Shown piece by piece: positions 1 through 10,543 of a DNA stretch of 64,000 nt. The notes beneath the pieces are model-generated. The model was given only the letters and a program-made list of their open reading frames with translations, was not told where the DNA came from and made no database searches. The number at the start of each line of letters is the position of its first letter. Position 1 is the first letter of the stretch. The stretch lies in assembly GCA_902567785.1 (NCBI GenBank), contig CACFOR010000002.1, positions 1 through 64,000 on the forward strand. The letters are read 5' to 3'. The translations under genes and the position numbers were made by a program. Source of the DNA: an uncultured Pelagibacteraceae bacterium (GTDB taxonomy: Bacteria > Pseudomonadota > Alphaproteobacteria > Pelagibacterales > Pelagibacteraceae).

Positions 1-1
1 T

Positions 2-208
2 ATTGCAAAAAAAATTAATGTTAATACTCTAATAACTACCGGAGAAAATGATGTGGGGTCTACTCCTGAAATGTCTAATAATTTGAGCAAAATGATTCGA
101 GGAAGTAAGTTTATTGAAATAAAGAAGGGAAAACATCTCTGTAGTATAGAATGCGCTGATGATGTTAATATAACTTTTAAAAAATTTATAGATCAAAACA
201 ATGGCTAA
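2..208 (+). CDS. C-terminal end of an alpha/beta hydrolase (5' end outside window)
   Basis: An open frame runs from base 2 to a TAA at 206-208 and gives 68 residues. It reads like the last part of an alpha/beta hydrolase of the 3-oxoadipate enol-lactonase type: LITTGENDVGSTPEMS carries the acid-residue turn (GENDxGSTPEM), and IKKGKHL carries the expected catalytic histidine region near the C-terminus. The gene overlaps the start of the aldehyde dehydrogenase by 8 bases, so the two are probably co-transcribed. The substrate cannot be told from this fragment. Family call fairly sure, function unknown. Confidence 0.7.
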   Translation: MAKKINVNTLITTGENDVGSTPEMSNNLSKMIRGSKFIEIKKGKHLCSIECADDVNITFKKFIDQNNG

Positions 209-1682
209 ACTAAAAGAATATAAAATGTATATCAACGGTTCATGGGTTGATGCCGAAAATAAAAAGACTTTTGAAAGTTTAAATCCAGAAAATAATGAAC
301 CATGGGCTGTTGTTCCAGAAGCTAGCACAAAAGATGTGGATAAAGCTGTCAAAGCAGCTCAAAAAGCTTTTGAAGGAAAGTGGCCTAAATTAATGCCAAG
401 AGAAAGAGCTAATTATTTAAAAGCTATAGCAAATCAATTAAGAGAAAATGCTGAGGCATTAGGAAAAATTGAAACAATCGATACAGGAAAACTTTTTAGA
501 GAAACCAAAACGCAAGCTAATTACATTGCTGAATACTATGATTATTTTGCAGGATTAGCGGATAAAGTTGAAGGAACTGTTTTGCCAATTGACAAGCCCA
601 ACATGCAAGTAATTACGACTAGAGAACCAATCGGTGTAATTGCTGCTGTTATTCCTTGGAATTCTCAAATGCTATTAACCGCTGTGAAACTTGCTCCAGC
701 TTTAGCGATGGGAAATACTGTTGTAATTAAATCTTCCGAGCTAGCACCAGCAACTATGTTTGAATTTGCAAAATTAATAGAAAAAACCGGAATACCAAAA
801 GGAGTTGTAAATGTTGTATCAGGATTCGGTGAACCTTGTGGAAAAGCTTTAACTACTCACAAAAATGTTGAAAGAATTGCTTTTACTGGAGGACCAGAAA
901 CAGCAAGACATATTATTAGAAACTCTGCAGAAAATTTGTCACAAGTGAGTTTGGAATTAGGAGGAAAAAGTCCTGTTGCTGTATTCGAAGATGCTGACCA
1001 AGAAAATGCATTAAATGGTATAACCGCAGGTATTTTTGGAGCAAGCGGTCAAAGTTGTATAGCTGGATCTAGATTATATTTACAAAAAAATATTTATAAA
1101 AATTTTTTAGATAAATTAGTTAATCGTGCTAAAAAAATAAAATTAGGTAACCCAATGGCTACTGATACACAAATGGGTCCTCTAAGCAGTTTAAAACAGT
1201 TAGAAATAATAGAAAAAAATATAAAACTTACAGTGGATCAAGGTGGAAAAATAAAATGTGGAGGAAAAAGGCACAGCTTATCAAATAAAGGGTATTACTT
1301 CCCAGCTACAATAATAGAATGCGAAAATCATAACCTTCCTACAGCTGAAAATGAATTATTTGGTCCAATCTTATCTGTGATGAAATTTGAAACTGAAGAA
1401 GAAGTCATTAACAAAATGAACGATAATCAATACGGTTTGTCCTCTGGAGTTTACACAAAAGATTTAGGAAGAGGTTTAAGAGTTTCAAAAGCAATAAGAG
1501 CTGGAATCACTTTTGTGAATACTTATCGATTAATATCACCTTCCGCACCTTTTGGCGGAATGAAAGATAGCGGGTATGGAAAAGAAGCGGGAATTGAATC
1601 AATAAAAGATTACACAAGAATTAAAACCACATGGTTTAATACTTCTGACAAACCTATGTCAGACCCGTTTACTATGGGATAA
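201..1682 (+). CDS. NAD(P)-dependent aldehyde dehydrogenase
   Basis: A full-length 493-residue member of the ALDH superfamily, which oxidises aldehydes to carboxylic acids in the cytoplasm. Visible motifs are IPWN with Asn154, VVIKSSE with Lys177 (cofactor binding), LELGGKSP with general base Glu252, and GASGQSCIAGS with catalytic Cys286. Length and motif spacing are normal, so the enzyme should be active. It overlaps the preceding hydrolase by 8 bases and is followed directly by a GNAT gene, suggesting an operon that processes an ester- or lactone-derived aldehyde. The exact substrate (betaine, aromatic or aliphatic aldehyde) is not decidable here. Confidence 0.93.
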   Translation: MAKLKEYKMYINGSWVDAENKKTFESLNPENNEPWAVVPEASTKDVDKAVKAAQKAFEGKWPKLMPRERANYLKAIANQLRENAEALGKIETIDTGKLFRETKTQANYIAEYYDYFAGLADKVEGTVLPIDKPNMQVITTREPIGVIAAVIPWNSQMLLTAVKLAPALAMGNTVVIKSSELAPATMFEFAKLIEKTGIPKGVVNVVSGFGEPCGKALTTHKNVERIAFTGGPETARHIIRNSAENLSQVSLELGGKSPVAVFEDADQENALNGITAGIFGASGQSCIAGSRLYLQKNIYKNFLDKLVNRAKKIKLGNPMATDTQMGPLSSLKQLEIIEKNIKLTVDQGGKIKCGGKRHSLSNKGYYFPATIIECENHNLPTAENELFGPILSVMKFETEEEVINKMNDNQYGLSSGVYTKDLGRGLRVSKAIRAGITFVNTYRLISPSAPFGGMKDSGYGKEAGIESIKDYTRIKTTWFNTSDKPMSDPFTMG

Positions 1683-2165
1683 ATGATAAGTGAATATAAA
1701 AAAACTGATACTTCTAAAATTCTCTATATTATTAATGATGCTTCCTTAAGATACAAAGGTACGATACCTGATGATTGTTGGCATGAACCATACATGTCAA
1801 AACAGGAATTAATTGATGAATTTAATGACGGTGTTCGCATGTATGGTTATCATAATAATAATACATTGATCGGGGTCATAGGAATTCAAGAAGTAAAGGA
1901 TGTTATTCTTATAAGACACGCTTATACTTTAACTTCCCATCAGAATAAAGGGACGGGAAGTGCGTTGCTTGAGTATTTGTTAAAAAAAAATCAGAATTCT
2001 CATTTATTAGTAGGCACTTGGAAGAATGCCACTTGGGCAATTAGATTTTATGAAAAATTTGGTTTTATTCTCCATGGAAAAGAACAATCAACTTTGTTAC
2101 TCAAAAAATATTGGAAAATATCATCTAAACAAATTAAACACTCCGTAGTTTTAGAAAGATTTTAA
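1683..2165 (+). CDS. GNAT family N-acetyltransferase
   Basis: A 160-residue protein with one GNAT fold. The acetyl-CoA pyrophosphate-binding signature is seen as HQNKGTGSALLEYLL around residues 86-100, followed by the typical NATWAIRFYEKFGF segment before the last strand. The start codon follows the aldehyde dehydrogenase stop with no spacer, so the two are probably translated from one message. The acceptor (small amine, amino acid or protein) cannot be predicted. The gene ends against a convergent acyl-CoA dehydrogenase gene with no room for a recognisable terminator. Confidence 0.85.
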   Translation: MISEYKKTDTSKILYIINDASLRYKGTIPDDCWHEPYMSKQELIDEFNDGVRMYGYHNNNTLIGVIGIQEVKDVILIRHAYTLTSHQNKGTGSALLEYLLKKNQNSHLLVGTWKNATWAIRFYEKFGFILHGKEQSTLLLKKYWKISSKQIKHSVVLERF

Positions 2166-3935
2166 TTAATTAAATTTAAAATTCATTATATATCCACTTC
2201 CTGAAATAGCAGACTTATAATGATAGTCTATTCTAGGTAAAACTCTGTTAAAGAAAAAATTAGCAGTTTCAATTTTTTCTTCAAAAAACTTTTTATTTTT
2301 ACTTAATTCTTTATAACTAACATCTAAGACTTTAAGCCAAGAATATCCTAAAGCGATGAAACCTAGTACTTTTAAATAATCATTGCAAGCTGCACTTACA
2401 TCATCCTTGGAGTTTGTCATTTTCGTTTTAATCCAATTAGTAAAATTTAGTGTTGTTTTTAAATATTCTTCCAGTTTTTCAGCTAAAGGTTTTATTTTTG
2501 CTTGATTTTTATTTTTTTTAATTTCTTCTTCTATTAATTTTACGTAACGCCCAATGATATCTTTATCTTTATAAATAAGTTTTCTAAAAACCAAATCAAT
2601 TGCTTGAATTGAATTTGTTCCTTCGTATATTGGTGTAATTCTATTATCCCTGTATAGCTGTTCTATACCTTGATCTTTTGTATAACCATATCCACCAAAA
2701 ATTTGCATAGCTTCGCTGGTAATTTCCATTCCCATATCACTAAATAATGACTTAACAACTGGAGTCATTAAAGAAACAAAGTCTAAAGCTTCTTCTTTAA
2801 TTTTACTGTCTTTATGATGTAAGCTAACTTCAGTTTGTTGAGCTAACCAAAAACTTAAAGCTCTTTCACCTTCTATGATTGATTTCATATTTAATAACGA
2901 TCTTCTTATATCGGCATGATCAATAATTAAGTCAGCTCCATTTTTTGTTTTGCTATTATTAGCTTTTCCTTGTTTTCTTTCTTTTGAATAATTTAAGGCA
3001 TTTTGATAAGCAATTTCTGATAATCCTAATCCTTGAAGGCCTACAACAATTCGTTCTAAATTCATCATAGTAAACATTGAGCTAAGTCCTTTATTTTTAG
3101 GCCCAATCATATGTCCGATAGCTTCTTCAAAATTTAAAACGCATGTAGCAGATCCTCTAATCCCCATTTTGCTTTCAATCGAATTTGTGGAAACTCCATT
3201 TCTTGGGCCTAAAGATCCATCTTCTTTGACTTGAATTTTCGGCACCAAAAATAAACTAATTCCTTTCGTTCCCGCTGGTGCGTCAGAAGTTCTAGCAAGA
3301 ACCAGATGAATAATATTTTCAGTAAGATCTTGATCTCCTGAAGTTATAAATATTTTTTGGCCAGTTAATTTGTAAGTACCATCTGGTTGTTCTACAGCTT
3401 TTGTTTTTAATAAACCTAAGTCTGTTCCACAAACTGGTTCTGTTAAGCACATAGTTCCGCTCCAAGTACCTTTCACCATATTAGGAAGAAATTTTTTCTT
3501 TATAGAATCTTCACCATGATGAAAAATACAATTATATGCTCCAATACTAAGCTCACTATAAAGTTTAAAAGAGAGACTAGCCGCAGATAGCATTTCGTCA
3601 AAAAATGAACTGATAGTTTTGGGCATTCCTTGACCGCCATACTTTGGATCACAAGATAGAGAAACCCATCCATCTTCAATAAATTTTTTATAAGCTTCTT
3701 TATATCCCGGGGGAGTTCTTACTACTCCATTTTCTAATTTAGCAGGCGTTTCATCTCCAACTTTAGCCAAAGGTAATATAAGATTTTCAGTTAACTTTGC
3801 TGCTTGTTCTAATATATCTTTTGCAAGTTCTGAATTAACTTCTTTGTATTTTTCAAGTGAATTATAGTTAGAATTATCTCTCAACTTCTCGAAGAGAAAC
3901 ATCATGTCATCTACTGGTGCTCTATAAGTTGCCAT
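2166..3935 (-). CDS. Acyl-CoA dehydrogenase (DmdC/FadE-like, long form)
   Basis: A 589-residue flavoprotein that would introduce the alpha-beta double bond into an acyl-CoA. The N-terminal domain, the middle beta domain with TEPVCGTDLG (FAD/substrate binding near residues 165-174), the C-terminal helical domain with FGGYGYTKD, and the likely catalytic base Glu438 in IYEGTNSIQ are all visible. An extra C-terminal domain of about 130 residues puts it in the long subfamily that includes 3-methylmercaptopropionyl-CoA dehydrogenase DmdC. It shares one base with the upstream FadN-like gene, so the two act together in beta-oxidation. Whether it works on methylmercaptopropionyl-CoA or ordinary fatty acyl-CoA is undecided. 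Confidence 0.9.
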   Translation of the reverse strand: MATYRAPVDDMMFLFEKLRDNSNYNSLEKYKEVNSELAKDILEQAAKLTENLILPLAKVGDETPAKLENGVVRTPPGYKEAYKKFIEDGWVSLSCDPKYGGQGMPKTISSFFDEMLSAASLSFKLYSELSIGAYNCIFHHGEDSIKKKFLPNMVKGTWSGTMCLTEPVCGTDLGLLKTKAVEQPDGTYKLTGQKIFITSGDQDLTENIIHLVLARTSDAPAGTKGISLFLVPKIQVKEDGSLGPRNGVSTNSIESKMGIRGSATCVLNFEEAIGHMIGPKNKGLSSMFTMMNLERIVVGLQGLGLSEIAYQNALNYSKERKQGKANNSKTKNGADLIIDHADIRRSLLNMKSIIEGERALSFWLAQQTEVSLHHKDSKIKEEALDFVSLMTPVVKSLFSDMGMEITSEAMQIFGGYGYTKDQGIEQLYRDNRITPIYEGTNSIQAIDLVFRKLIYKDKDIIGRYVKLIEEEIKKNKNQAKIKPLAEKLEEYLKTTLNFTNWIKTKMTNSKDDVSAACNDYLKVLGFIALGYSWLKVLDVSYKELSKNKKFFEEKIETANFFFNRVLPRIDYHYKSAISGSGYIMNFKFN

Positions 3936-6163
3936 TAATTCACCAAAGGTTTTCCTGTTGATAGCGTGTGTTTTATTCTAGCTTGAGTATTTTTCATTTC
4001 AATAAGTTTAACAAACGCATCTAACTCTAAAGCATACATATCATCTTCGGATAATTCTTTATTTATTGTTGTATTACCTCCGCTAAGTACAAAAGCTAAT
4101 TTTTTTCCAACTTCCATTCCATGCTCCAAAATTTTCTTTTCTTTAAAAAGTTTTTCAAGAGTTTGGAACATTTTACCTCTAACCTGGCTTCCTGATAACT
4201 TAAAAGTTGCCTGTTTTGGAGGTTTATACCCATCTTTTTTCTCATTTATTAAATCTTGAGAAACTGAAAGCAATTTGTTTCTATTCATAATACTTTTGTC
4301 TTTCTCTAATAAAAACTTATAAGGCATGGCCTCTATTGGTGAAGTTGCTGTCTTTCCGTAACCAATAATATCAAATACTTTTTGTGAGGCAAAATCAGGA
4401 TCTTTTTTAGCTTCTTGAGTTTGCATCCATCTCCACAACATATTAGTAGTCCCTCCTCCAGCAGGTATTAATCCTACGAGTGTTTCAACTAATCCTGTAA
4501 CAATGTTAGTGTGTGCAACCACATAATCACTTTGAATTAATACTTCAAAACCGCCTCCCAGGGCTAAGCCTGAAGGTGCAGAAACAACTAAATTGTTAGA
4601 ATATTTTAATTGTTTACAAGTCATCTGAAAATGATGAATAAACTTTTCAATAGCCTTCCAATTCTTTTCTTTTGCAAAATCCATAACATAATTCAAGTTA
4701 ACACCTGCTGAAAATTGCATTCCTTCATTTATTATTATCATATTTTTTTCAGACGCTTTTTTTAATGCGTCCATTGAATCATAATCCAGGGTATTGGCTT
4801 TCGTATTAAATTCTACAATTTTGTAATCTTTATGGTCGTATGTAAACGCTGACTTATTATCTTTATTAATTTTAGCAAATTGTTTTACTTTTCCTAAAGT
4901 TTCTAAATTTGTATAAATTTGTCTTTTATCATAAAAAGTTTCAACTTTTTTACTATAAAGTTCTTTTATAAATATATTTGTTTTTAATTTACTATCTTTT
5001 TCTACAAAAAACTTTACTCCAAGCTCTTCGAGCATTTCAAAGGGTCCTTTGGTCCAATTAAAACCAAGTCTCATAGCTTCATCAATATCGTTATAATTTT
5101 TTGTTACATTGGGAACTAGAGAAGATGCATAAAGAATAATTTTTGAAATTACTGACCATGCATACTCTCCATATTTATCATTTCTAGATACAAGTTCTTT
5201 TAAATTAACTTTTTCATCAATACTAAGATCAATTTTTTTTGAAGGGAAATACTCTTTGCTACTTAAATTAATAGCTTCTAAAACTTTCTTTCCACCTTCT
5301 CTGTTCATTCTATAAAATCCACCTTTTCCTTTTCTTCCAGTGTAACCAGTTTCAATTAAATTTTTAATTAATGGAATTTCCTGGGCTACTTCATGAAAAA
5401 CATCAGATTTTGGCAATTCTTTTAAAAAACTTTTTAAAACATCTGCCATTAAATCAATACCAATTAAATCATACAAACCAAAAACACCTGTTTTAGGAAT
5501 GCCCATTGGTCTTCCAAAAACAGCATCTGCCTCTTCTATGTCTAATTTCATTTTTATGGCTTCGGTCATTGCTACTTGCATAGCATAAACACCAACTCTA
5601 TTACCTAAAAAACCAGGTGTATCTTTACAGATAATTACGCCCTTTCCTAAGCTATCTTCGCAAAAATTTTTTAAAAAATTTATTTTTTTTTCATCATTTG
5701 TAACTTCACTAACAATTTCTAGTAAGCCCATATATCTCACTGGATTAAAGAAATGAGTAATACAAAAGTCTTTTTTATCTTCCTTAGACATTTTTTCTGA
5801 AAGAACTTTTAGGGGTATTGTAGATGTGTTGGATGAAATTATTGAATCTTTTTTTCTTATTTTTAATATTTTTTCGTAAAGTTTATGTTTTATATCTATT
5901 CTCTCGACTACCGCTTCAACTACCCAATCAGCTTTTTTAACAATATCAAAATTTTCATCTATATTTCCAACTTTTATATTATCAATTTTACTCTTATCAA
6001 TTAGTAAAGGAGGCCTAGATTCAAAAATTCTTTTTTTTGCCTTTTCTGAAATTTCTGTTTTAAGATCTAATAATGTAACAGGAATGTTTGCGTTGCATAA
6101 TTGTGCCGCAATACCACTTCCCATAGTTCCCGAACCAATGACTACTACATTTTTTATATTCAT
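3935..6163 (-). CDS. Bifunctional 3-hydroxyacyl-CoA dehydrogenase / enoyl-CoA hydratase, FadN-type
   Basis: A 742-residue two-domain beta-oxidation enzyme. Residues 1 to about 390 form the NAD-dependent 3-hydroxyacyl-CoA dehydrogenase, with a Rossmann motif VIGSGTMGSGIAA and the HFFNPVRYM segment containing the catalytic His. Residues from about 430 to 650 form a crotonase domain with GLALGGGFEV (oxyanion-hole loop) and ETLVGLIPAGGGT carrying an active-site Glu. The dehydrogenase comes first and the hydratase second, the reverse of E. coli FadB and like FadN. It is coupled to the downstream acyl-CoA dehydrogenase (1-base overlap). The thiolase for the last step is elsewhere; one candidate lies at 21814-22989. 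Confidence 0.92.
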   Translation of the reverse strand: MNIKNVVVIGSGTMGSGIAAQLCNANIPVTLLDLKTEISEKAKKRIFESRPPLLIDKSKIDNIKVGNIDENFDIVKKADWVVEAVVERIDIKHKLYEKILKIRKKDSIISSNTSTIPLKVLSEKMSKEDKKDFCITHFFNPVRYMGLLEIVSEVTNDEKKINFLKNFCEDSLGKGVIICKDTPGFLGNRVGVYAMQVAMTEAIKMKLDIEEADAVFGRPMGIPKTGVFGLYDLIGIDLMADVLKSFLKELPKSDVFHEVAQEIPLIKNLIETGYTGRKGKGGFYRMNREGGKKVLEAINLSSKEYFPSKKIDLSIDEKVNLKELVSRNDKYGEYAWSVISKIILYASSLVPNVTKNYNDIDEAMRLGFNWTKGPFEMLEELGVKFFVEKDSKLKTNIFIKELYSKKVETFYDKRQIYTNLETLGKVKQFAKINKDNKSAFTYDHKDYKIVEFNTKANTLDYDSMDALKKASEKNMIIINEGMQFSAGVNLNYVMDFAKEKNWKAIEKFIHHFQMTCKQLKYSNNLVVSAPSGLALGGGFEVLIQSDYVVAHTNIVTGLVETLVGLIPAGGGTTNMLWRWMQTQEAKKDPDFASQKVFDIIGYGKTATSPIEAMPYKFLLEKDKSIMNRNKLLSVSQDLINEKKDGYKPPKQATFKLSGSQVRGKMFQTLEKLFKEKKILEHGMEVGKKLAFVLSGGNTTINKELSEDDMYALELDAFVKLIEMKNTQARIKHTLSTGKPLVN

Positions 6164-6174
6164 TGGACTAGATA

Positions 6175-7281
6175 CTAGTTAAGTTTTGAAATTATTGCAT
6201 CCCCCATTTGTGAGGTGGACACTTCTTTTTTGCCTTTAGATAAAATATCTTTAGTTCTTAAACCATCATCTAGAACTTTTTGAACTGCTTGATCTAAATT
6301 ATCTGCTTCCTTATCTAAATCTAAAGAATATCTAAGAGCCATAGAAAAGCTTAGAATTGTTGCTATTGGATTAGCTTTTCCCGTTCCAGCAATATCTGGG
6401 GCCGAACCATGTACTGGTTCATACATGGATCTCATTTTACCATTTTTGTCTTTTGCACCTAAAGAAGCGGAAGGTAATAAACCTAGCGATCCAGTTAACA
6501 TAGCAGCTTCATCGGATAATATATCCCCAAATAAATTATCTGTGACAATAACATCAAATTGTTTTGGATTTCTTAAAAGTTGCATTGCACAGTTGTCCGC
6601 TAACATGTGATTTAATTCTATATTTTGGTACTCTGCATCTTTAACTTTTTGTACTTCTTCCCTCCAAAGAATACCTGCCTCCATTACATTTGATTTTTCA
6701 CAAGATGTAACTTTTTTATTTCTTTTTTGAGCAAGCTCGAATGCTACCTTGGCTACTCTAATTATCTCACCGCTAGTATAAACATGTGTGTTAATGGCTT
6801 TTCTTTCTCCATTTTCAATGGGCTTTATACCTCTTGGTTCCCCAAAATAAATTCCTCCAGTAAGTTCTCTAACAATCATTATATCCAATCCAGATACGAT
6901 TTCTGGTTTTAAACTAGATGAATCAACCAGTTGTTTAAAACAAATTGCCGGTCTAAGATTAGCAAATAACTTTAATTCTTTTCTTAATTTTAAAAGTGCT
7001 CTTTCTGGTCTTTTAGAAAATTCAAGTTCATCCCATTTGGGTCCACCTACGGCCCCTAAAATTACGGCTTCAGATTCTAAAGCTTTATAAAAAACTTCAT
7101 CGGTAATTGGTTTTTTATGTTTTTCAAATGAAGCTCCTCCTACTAAACCTTCCTCAGTTTGAAAGTCCAAAGATTTTTTTTTATTAAACCAATCAATAAT
7201 TTTTTTAACCTCAGAAACAACTTCTGGACCAATTCCATCGCCTGGTAATAGTAAAATTTTTCTTTTTTTTGCTTTGATCAT
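6175..7281 (-). CDS. leuB: 3-isopropylmalate dehydrogenase
   Basis: A 368-residue cytoplasmic enzyme that oxidatively decarboxylates 3-isopropylmalate, the third step of leucine synthesis. The N-terminus [13 protein letters not shown], the Mg/substrate segment [13 protein letters not shown], and the NAD-binding [14 protein letters not shown] are classic for the family and separate it from isocitrate dehydrogenase. It follows leuC and leuD with a one-base gap, giving the order leuC-leuD-leuB in one operon behind rplS. The length is normal. No leader-peptide attenuator for leucine is visible, because the operon appears to run on from ribosomal genes. Confidence 0.97.
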   Translation of the reverse strand: MIKAKKRKILLLPGDGIGPEVVSEVKKIIDWFNKKKSLDFQTEEGLVGGASFEKHKKPITDEVFYKALESEAVILGAVGGPKWDELEFSKRPERALLKLRKELKLFANLRPAICFKQLVDSSSLKPEIVSGLDIMIVRELTGGIYFGEPRGIKPIENGERKAINTHVYTSGEIIRVAKVAFELAQKRNKKVTSCEKSNVMEAGILWREEVQKVKDAEYQNIELNHMLADNCAMQLLRNPKQFDVIVTDNLFGDILSDEAAMLTGSLGLLPSASLGAKDKNGKMRSMYEPVHGSAPDIAGTGKANPIATILSFSMALRYSLDLDKEADNLDQAVQKVLDDGLRTKDILSKGKKEVSTSQMGDAIISKLN

Positions 7282-7282
7282 T

Positions 7283-7882
7283 TTAATTTATCCAAGGTTT
7301 ATCTTTTTGAATTTTATCTTCGTACAAAGATATTTGTTCGGACTTTTCTAAAGATAGAGCTATATCGTCTAATCCTTCTAACAAACATTTTTTTTTAAAT
7401 GAATCAATTTCAAATTTAATTCTTTTATTACCAAATATAATTTCCTGTTCTTTAAGATTAATTTCTATATTATCTTTTCTTTCTGAATATTGAACAAGCT
7501 CTACAATTTTATCTTCTTCTAAAACTATAGGTAGCATTCCATTTTTAAAACAATTATTATAAAAAATATCTGCAAAGCTTGAACTTATTAGACACCTAAT
7601 GCCAAAATCCAACAATGCCCAGGGAGCATGCTCCCGTGATGAACCACAACCAAAATTTTTTCCTGTTATTAGAATTGGTGAGCTATCATAAGGTTTTTTA
7701 TTTAGTACAAATGTTTCAATTTTTTTACCGCTCTCATCATAACGCATTTCAAAAAATAAACTTTTTCCAAGTCCTGTTCTTTTTATAGTTTTTAAAAATT
7801 GTTTAGGAATTATCATATCTGTATCAATATTTATCATAGGTAAATTTGCAGGTATTCCTTTTAAGATATTAAATTTTTTCAT
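7283..7882 (-). CDS. leuD: 3-isopropylmalate dehydratase small subunit
   Basis: A 199-residue swivelling-domain subunit that pairs with LeuC to isomerise 2-isopropylmalate to 3-isopropylmalate. The hallmark [15 protein letters not shown], used for substrate positioning, is present, together with the [14 protein letters not shown] start seen in bacterial LeuD proteins. It sits one base after leuC and one base before leuB. The size matches bacterial LeuD (about 200 residues), which argues against a homoaconitase or archaeal-type small subunit. Confidence 0.97.
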   Translation of the reverse strand: MKKFNILKGIPANLPMINIDTDMIIPKQFLKTIKRTGLGKSLFFEMRYDESGKKIETFVLNKKPYDSSPILITGKNFGCGSSREHAPWALLDFGIRCLISSSFADIFYNNCFKNGMLPIVLEEDKIVELVQYSERKDNIEINLKEQEIIFGNKRIKFEIDSFKKKCLLEGLDDIALSLEKSEQISLYEDKIQKDKPWIN

Positions 7883-7883
7883 A

Positions 7884-9287
7884 TTAGTTATTAAATTTTC
7901 TTACATCTGTTAAATGACCATCAATAGCTGCGGCTGCTGCCATTGCTGGACTTACTAAATGTGTTCTTCCTCCGCGACCTTGACGACCTTCAAAATTCCT
8001 ATTTGATGTTGATGCACATCTTTCTTTAGGGTTAAGTTTGTCAGCATTCATGGCAAGACACATGGAACATCCTGGTTCTCTCCATTCAAATCCAGCTTCT
8101 TCAAATATTTTGTCAATTTTTTCTTCTTCTGCTTGCTGTTTAACAAGACCTGAGCCAGGAACAACCATAGCATTAACATGGTTGGCAATTTTTTTTCCTT
8201 TAACAATTTTTGCTGCCTCTCTTAAATCTCCTATTCTTCCGTTGGTACAACTTCCAATAAAAATTCTATCAACTTTAATATCCGTTATTTTTGTATTTGG
8301 TTTTAAACCCATATAATTTAAAGATCTAATCATAGATTTTTTTCTATCTTCATTTTTTTCTTTTTCAGGATCGGGCACTACTCCATTAACAGAAACAACA
8401 TCTTGAGGTGAAGTTCCCCATGTTACCATGGGACTAATATCTTCTCCTTTTATCTCCACTTCTTTATCAAATTTAGCATCTTTATCAGAGTTAAGTTTGG
8501 TCCAATATTCTAAAGCTTTATCCCAATTTTTTTCTTTAGGTGACATAGGTTTATCTTTCAAATATTGAAAAGTCTTCTCATCTGGAGCAATTAATCCGGC
8601 ACGAGCACCAGCCTCTATTGACATGTTACATATTGTCATGCGCTGTTCGATACTTAAATTTTCTATTACATTTCCAGCATACTCGATAACCATGCCTGTC
8701 CCTCCAGCGGTTCCAATTTTTCCAATGGTTTGCAAGATTACATCCTTAGCAGTAACTCCTACTGGTAGTTTGCCAGATACAAGTACTCTTAAATTTTTTG
8801 ATTTTTTTTGAATTAATGTTTGAGTTGCCAAAACATGTTCTACTTCTGAAGTTCCTATGCCAAAAGCAAGAGCTCCGAAAGCACCATGCGTAGCTGTATG
8901 ACTATCACCACAAACAATTACAGTACCAGGCTGGGTAAAACCTTGTTCCGGACCGATTATATGGACAATACCTTGTCTTTTATCTTTCATATCAAAAAGC
9001 TGTATACCAAATTCTTTGCAATTTTTTTCAAGTGCTTCTACTTGAATCTTTGATTCATGATCCTCAATTCCTTTTGAGCGATCAGTTGTTGGCACATTAT
9101 GATCTGCTACTGCTAAAGTAAAATTTGGTTTTCTTACTTTTCTTTTAGATAGTCTCAATCCTTCAAAAGCTTGTGGGCTTGTTACTTCATGGATAAGATG
9201 CCTATCCACATACAATAAAGTTGTGCCATCATCTTGTTGATGAACTACATGTTCGTTCCATATTTTGTCGTAAAGAGTTTGGGGCAT
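7884..9287 (-). CDS. leuC: 3-isopropylmalate dehydratase large subunit
   Basis: A 467-residue aconitase-family subunit. The cysteines that bind the [4Fe-4S] cluster lie in [11 protein letters not shown] and in [29 protein letters not shown] is the conserved substrate segment. Together with LeuD it forms isopropylmalate isomerase. The gene starts 12 bases after the rplS stop, so leucine synthesis here is transcriptionally joined to translation genes. Full length, with no missing key residue seen. Confidence 0.97.
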   Translation of the reverse strand: MPQTLYDKIWNEHVVHQQDDGTTLLYVDRHLIHEVTSPQAFEGLRLSKRKVRKPNFTLAVADHNVPTTDRSKGIEDHESKIQVEALEKNCKEFGIQLFDMKDKRQGIVHIIGPEQGFTQPGTVIVCGDSHTATHGAFGALAFGIGTSEVEHVLATQTLIQKKSKNLRVLVSGKLPVGVTAKDVILQTIGKIGTAGGTGMVIEYAGNVIENLSIEQRMTICNMSIEAGARAGLIAPDEKTFQYLKDKPMSPKEKNWDKALEYWTKLNSDKDAKFDKEVEIKGEDISPMVTWGTSPQDVVSVNGVVPDPEKEKNEDRKKSMIRSLNYMGLKPNTKITDIKVDRIFIGSCTNGRIGDLREAAKIVKGKKIANHVNAMVVPGSGLVKQQAEEEKIDKIFEEAGFEWREPGCSMCLAMNADKLNPKERCASTSNRNFEGRQGRGGRTHLVSPAMAAAAAIDGHLTDVRKFNN

Positions 9288-9299
9288 TGTAGAAAAAAA

Positions 9300-9857
9300 T
9301 TATTTTTTTTCTGTTTCTAATTTTTTCTTCAGTTCAAGTTTTTGTGTTGATTTAGAAGGATCTTTTTTCACTTTAACCTTTAATCCTTCATCAGTAACTA
9401 TTTTTTTTGCTTCTATATTAGATTTGGCTTCCTCAGTTTTTGCTTCGTTTACAACTTGATCTTCTACTACTTGTTCAGAAACATCTATTCCAATAGTTTT
9501 TTTAATTTTTTCTAATATCCTTGCTGACTTGCCTTTTCTATCTCTCAGATAATACAATTTTGCTCTTTTAACTTTTCCTGATCTTATTACTTTGATTGAT
9601 CCTACAACTGGACTATATAATGCAAAAGTTCTTTCAACACCTTCGCCAAATGAAATCTTACGAACGGTAAATGAGGAATTTATGTCTCTATTTTTTTTAG
9701 CAATACAAACTCCTTCAAAATACTGGATTCTTTCTCTTTTTCCTTCGGTAATCCTAACACCAACCTTAATAGTGTCACCTGCAAAAAATTTAGGAATCTT
9801 TTTTTTTGCTGTTATTTTTTTTACATATGCTTTGTTTATTTCTTCAATATTATTCAT
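9300..9857 (-). CDS. rplS: 50S ribosomal protein L19 with C-terminal extension
   Basis: The first roughly 115 residues are a complete L19: [21 protein letters not shown], then [19 protein letters not shown] and [19 protein letters not shown]19 sits at the 30S-50S interface. The protein is 185 residues, about 65-70 longer than E. coli L19, because of a charged Glu/Lys/Val tail without obvious fold. The start overlaps the trmD stop by four bases (ATGA), a translational coupling typical of the rpsP-trmD-rplS operon. The tail is probably disordered; its role is unknown. Confidence 0.96.
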   Translation of the reverse strand: MNNIEEINKAYVKKITAKKKIPKFFAGDTIKVGVRITEGKRERIQYFEGVCIAKKNRDINSSFTVRKISFGEGVERTFALYSPVVGSIKVIRSGKVKRAKLYYLRDRKGKSARILEKIKKTIGIDVSEQVVEDQVVNEAKTEEAKSNIEAKKIVTDEGLKVKVKKDPSKSTQKLELKKKLETEKK

Positions 9858-10543
9858 TTCTTTTTCTCATATTTTTTCCACAAATCAGGACGTCGGCGTC
9901 GTGTTATATCCTCAGATTGAGCTAAACGCCAGTCCTTAATTTTACCGTGATCTCCCGATAATAATACGTCAGGAACGTCCTTTTTTTCCCATTTTTGAGG
10001 TTTTGTGTACTGAGGGTATTCTAATAAATTTTTTTCAAAGGTTTCTTCTGCAAGTGAACTGGGATTTCCAAGGACTCCAGGAATTAATCTGACGATACTA
10101 TCAATTATTATAAAAGAACCTATTTCTCCTCCCGATAAAACAAAGTCTCCTATACTAACCTCATCTATATTTCTTGTTTCTAACAATCTTTGATCTACCC
10201 CCTCAAAATGACCACATATAATATTTATATTTTTGTTCATTATTTTTCTCGCGTAAGTCTGATCAAATTTTTTACCTCTCGGTGATAAATAAATAATTGG
10301 TTCTTTTTTATCAGTAATATTTTTATCTAATGAATTAGCTAATACATCAGCTCTCATTACCATTCCACTTCCTCCACCAAAAGGAGTGTCATCCACTGTC
10401 TTATGCTTATCCAGAGCATAGTCTCTAATATTTACAACTTCCAAAGACCATATTTTTTTATCTAATGCCTTTTTATATAGGCCTGCCCCTAATGGTCCGG
10501 GAAATAATTCAGGATATAAAGTAAATACTCTTGCCGTCCACAT
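9854..10543 (-). CDS. trmD: tRNA (guanine-37-N1)-methyltransferase
   Basis: A 229-residue SPOUT-class methyltransferase that methylates G37 of tRNAs to prevent frameshifting. Family segments are [27 protein letters not shown] and [10 protein letters not shown], which build the trefoil-knot SAM site. The start abuts the rpsP stop with no gap, and the stop overlaps rplS. In most bacteria rimM lies between rpsP and trmD; here it is absent. Confidence 0.97.
   Translation of the reverse strand: MWTARVFTLYPELFPGPLGAGLYKKALDKKIWSLEVVNIRDYALDKHKTVDDTPFGGGSGMVMRADVLANSLDKNITDKKEPIIYLSPRGKKFDQTYARKIMNKNINIICGHFEGVDQRLLETRNIDEVSIGDFVLSGGEIGSFIIIDSIVRLIPGVLGNPSSLAEETFEKNLLEYPQYTKPQKWEKKDVPDVLLSGDHGKIKDWRLAQSEDITRRRRPDLWKKYEKKK

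Noticed and set aside
8038-8316. Open frame on the plus strand opposite leuC
   Set aside because: It is fully inside a conserved enzyme gene on the other strand and shows no protein family features; many similar shadows occur across the window.
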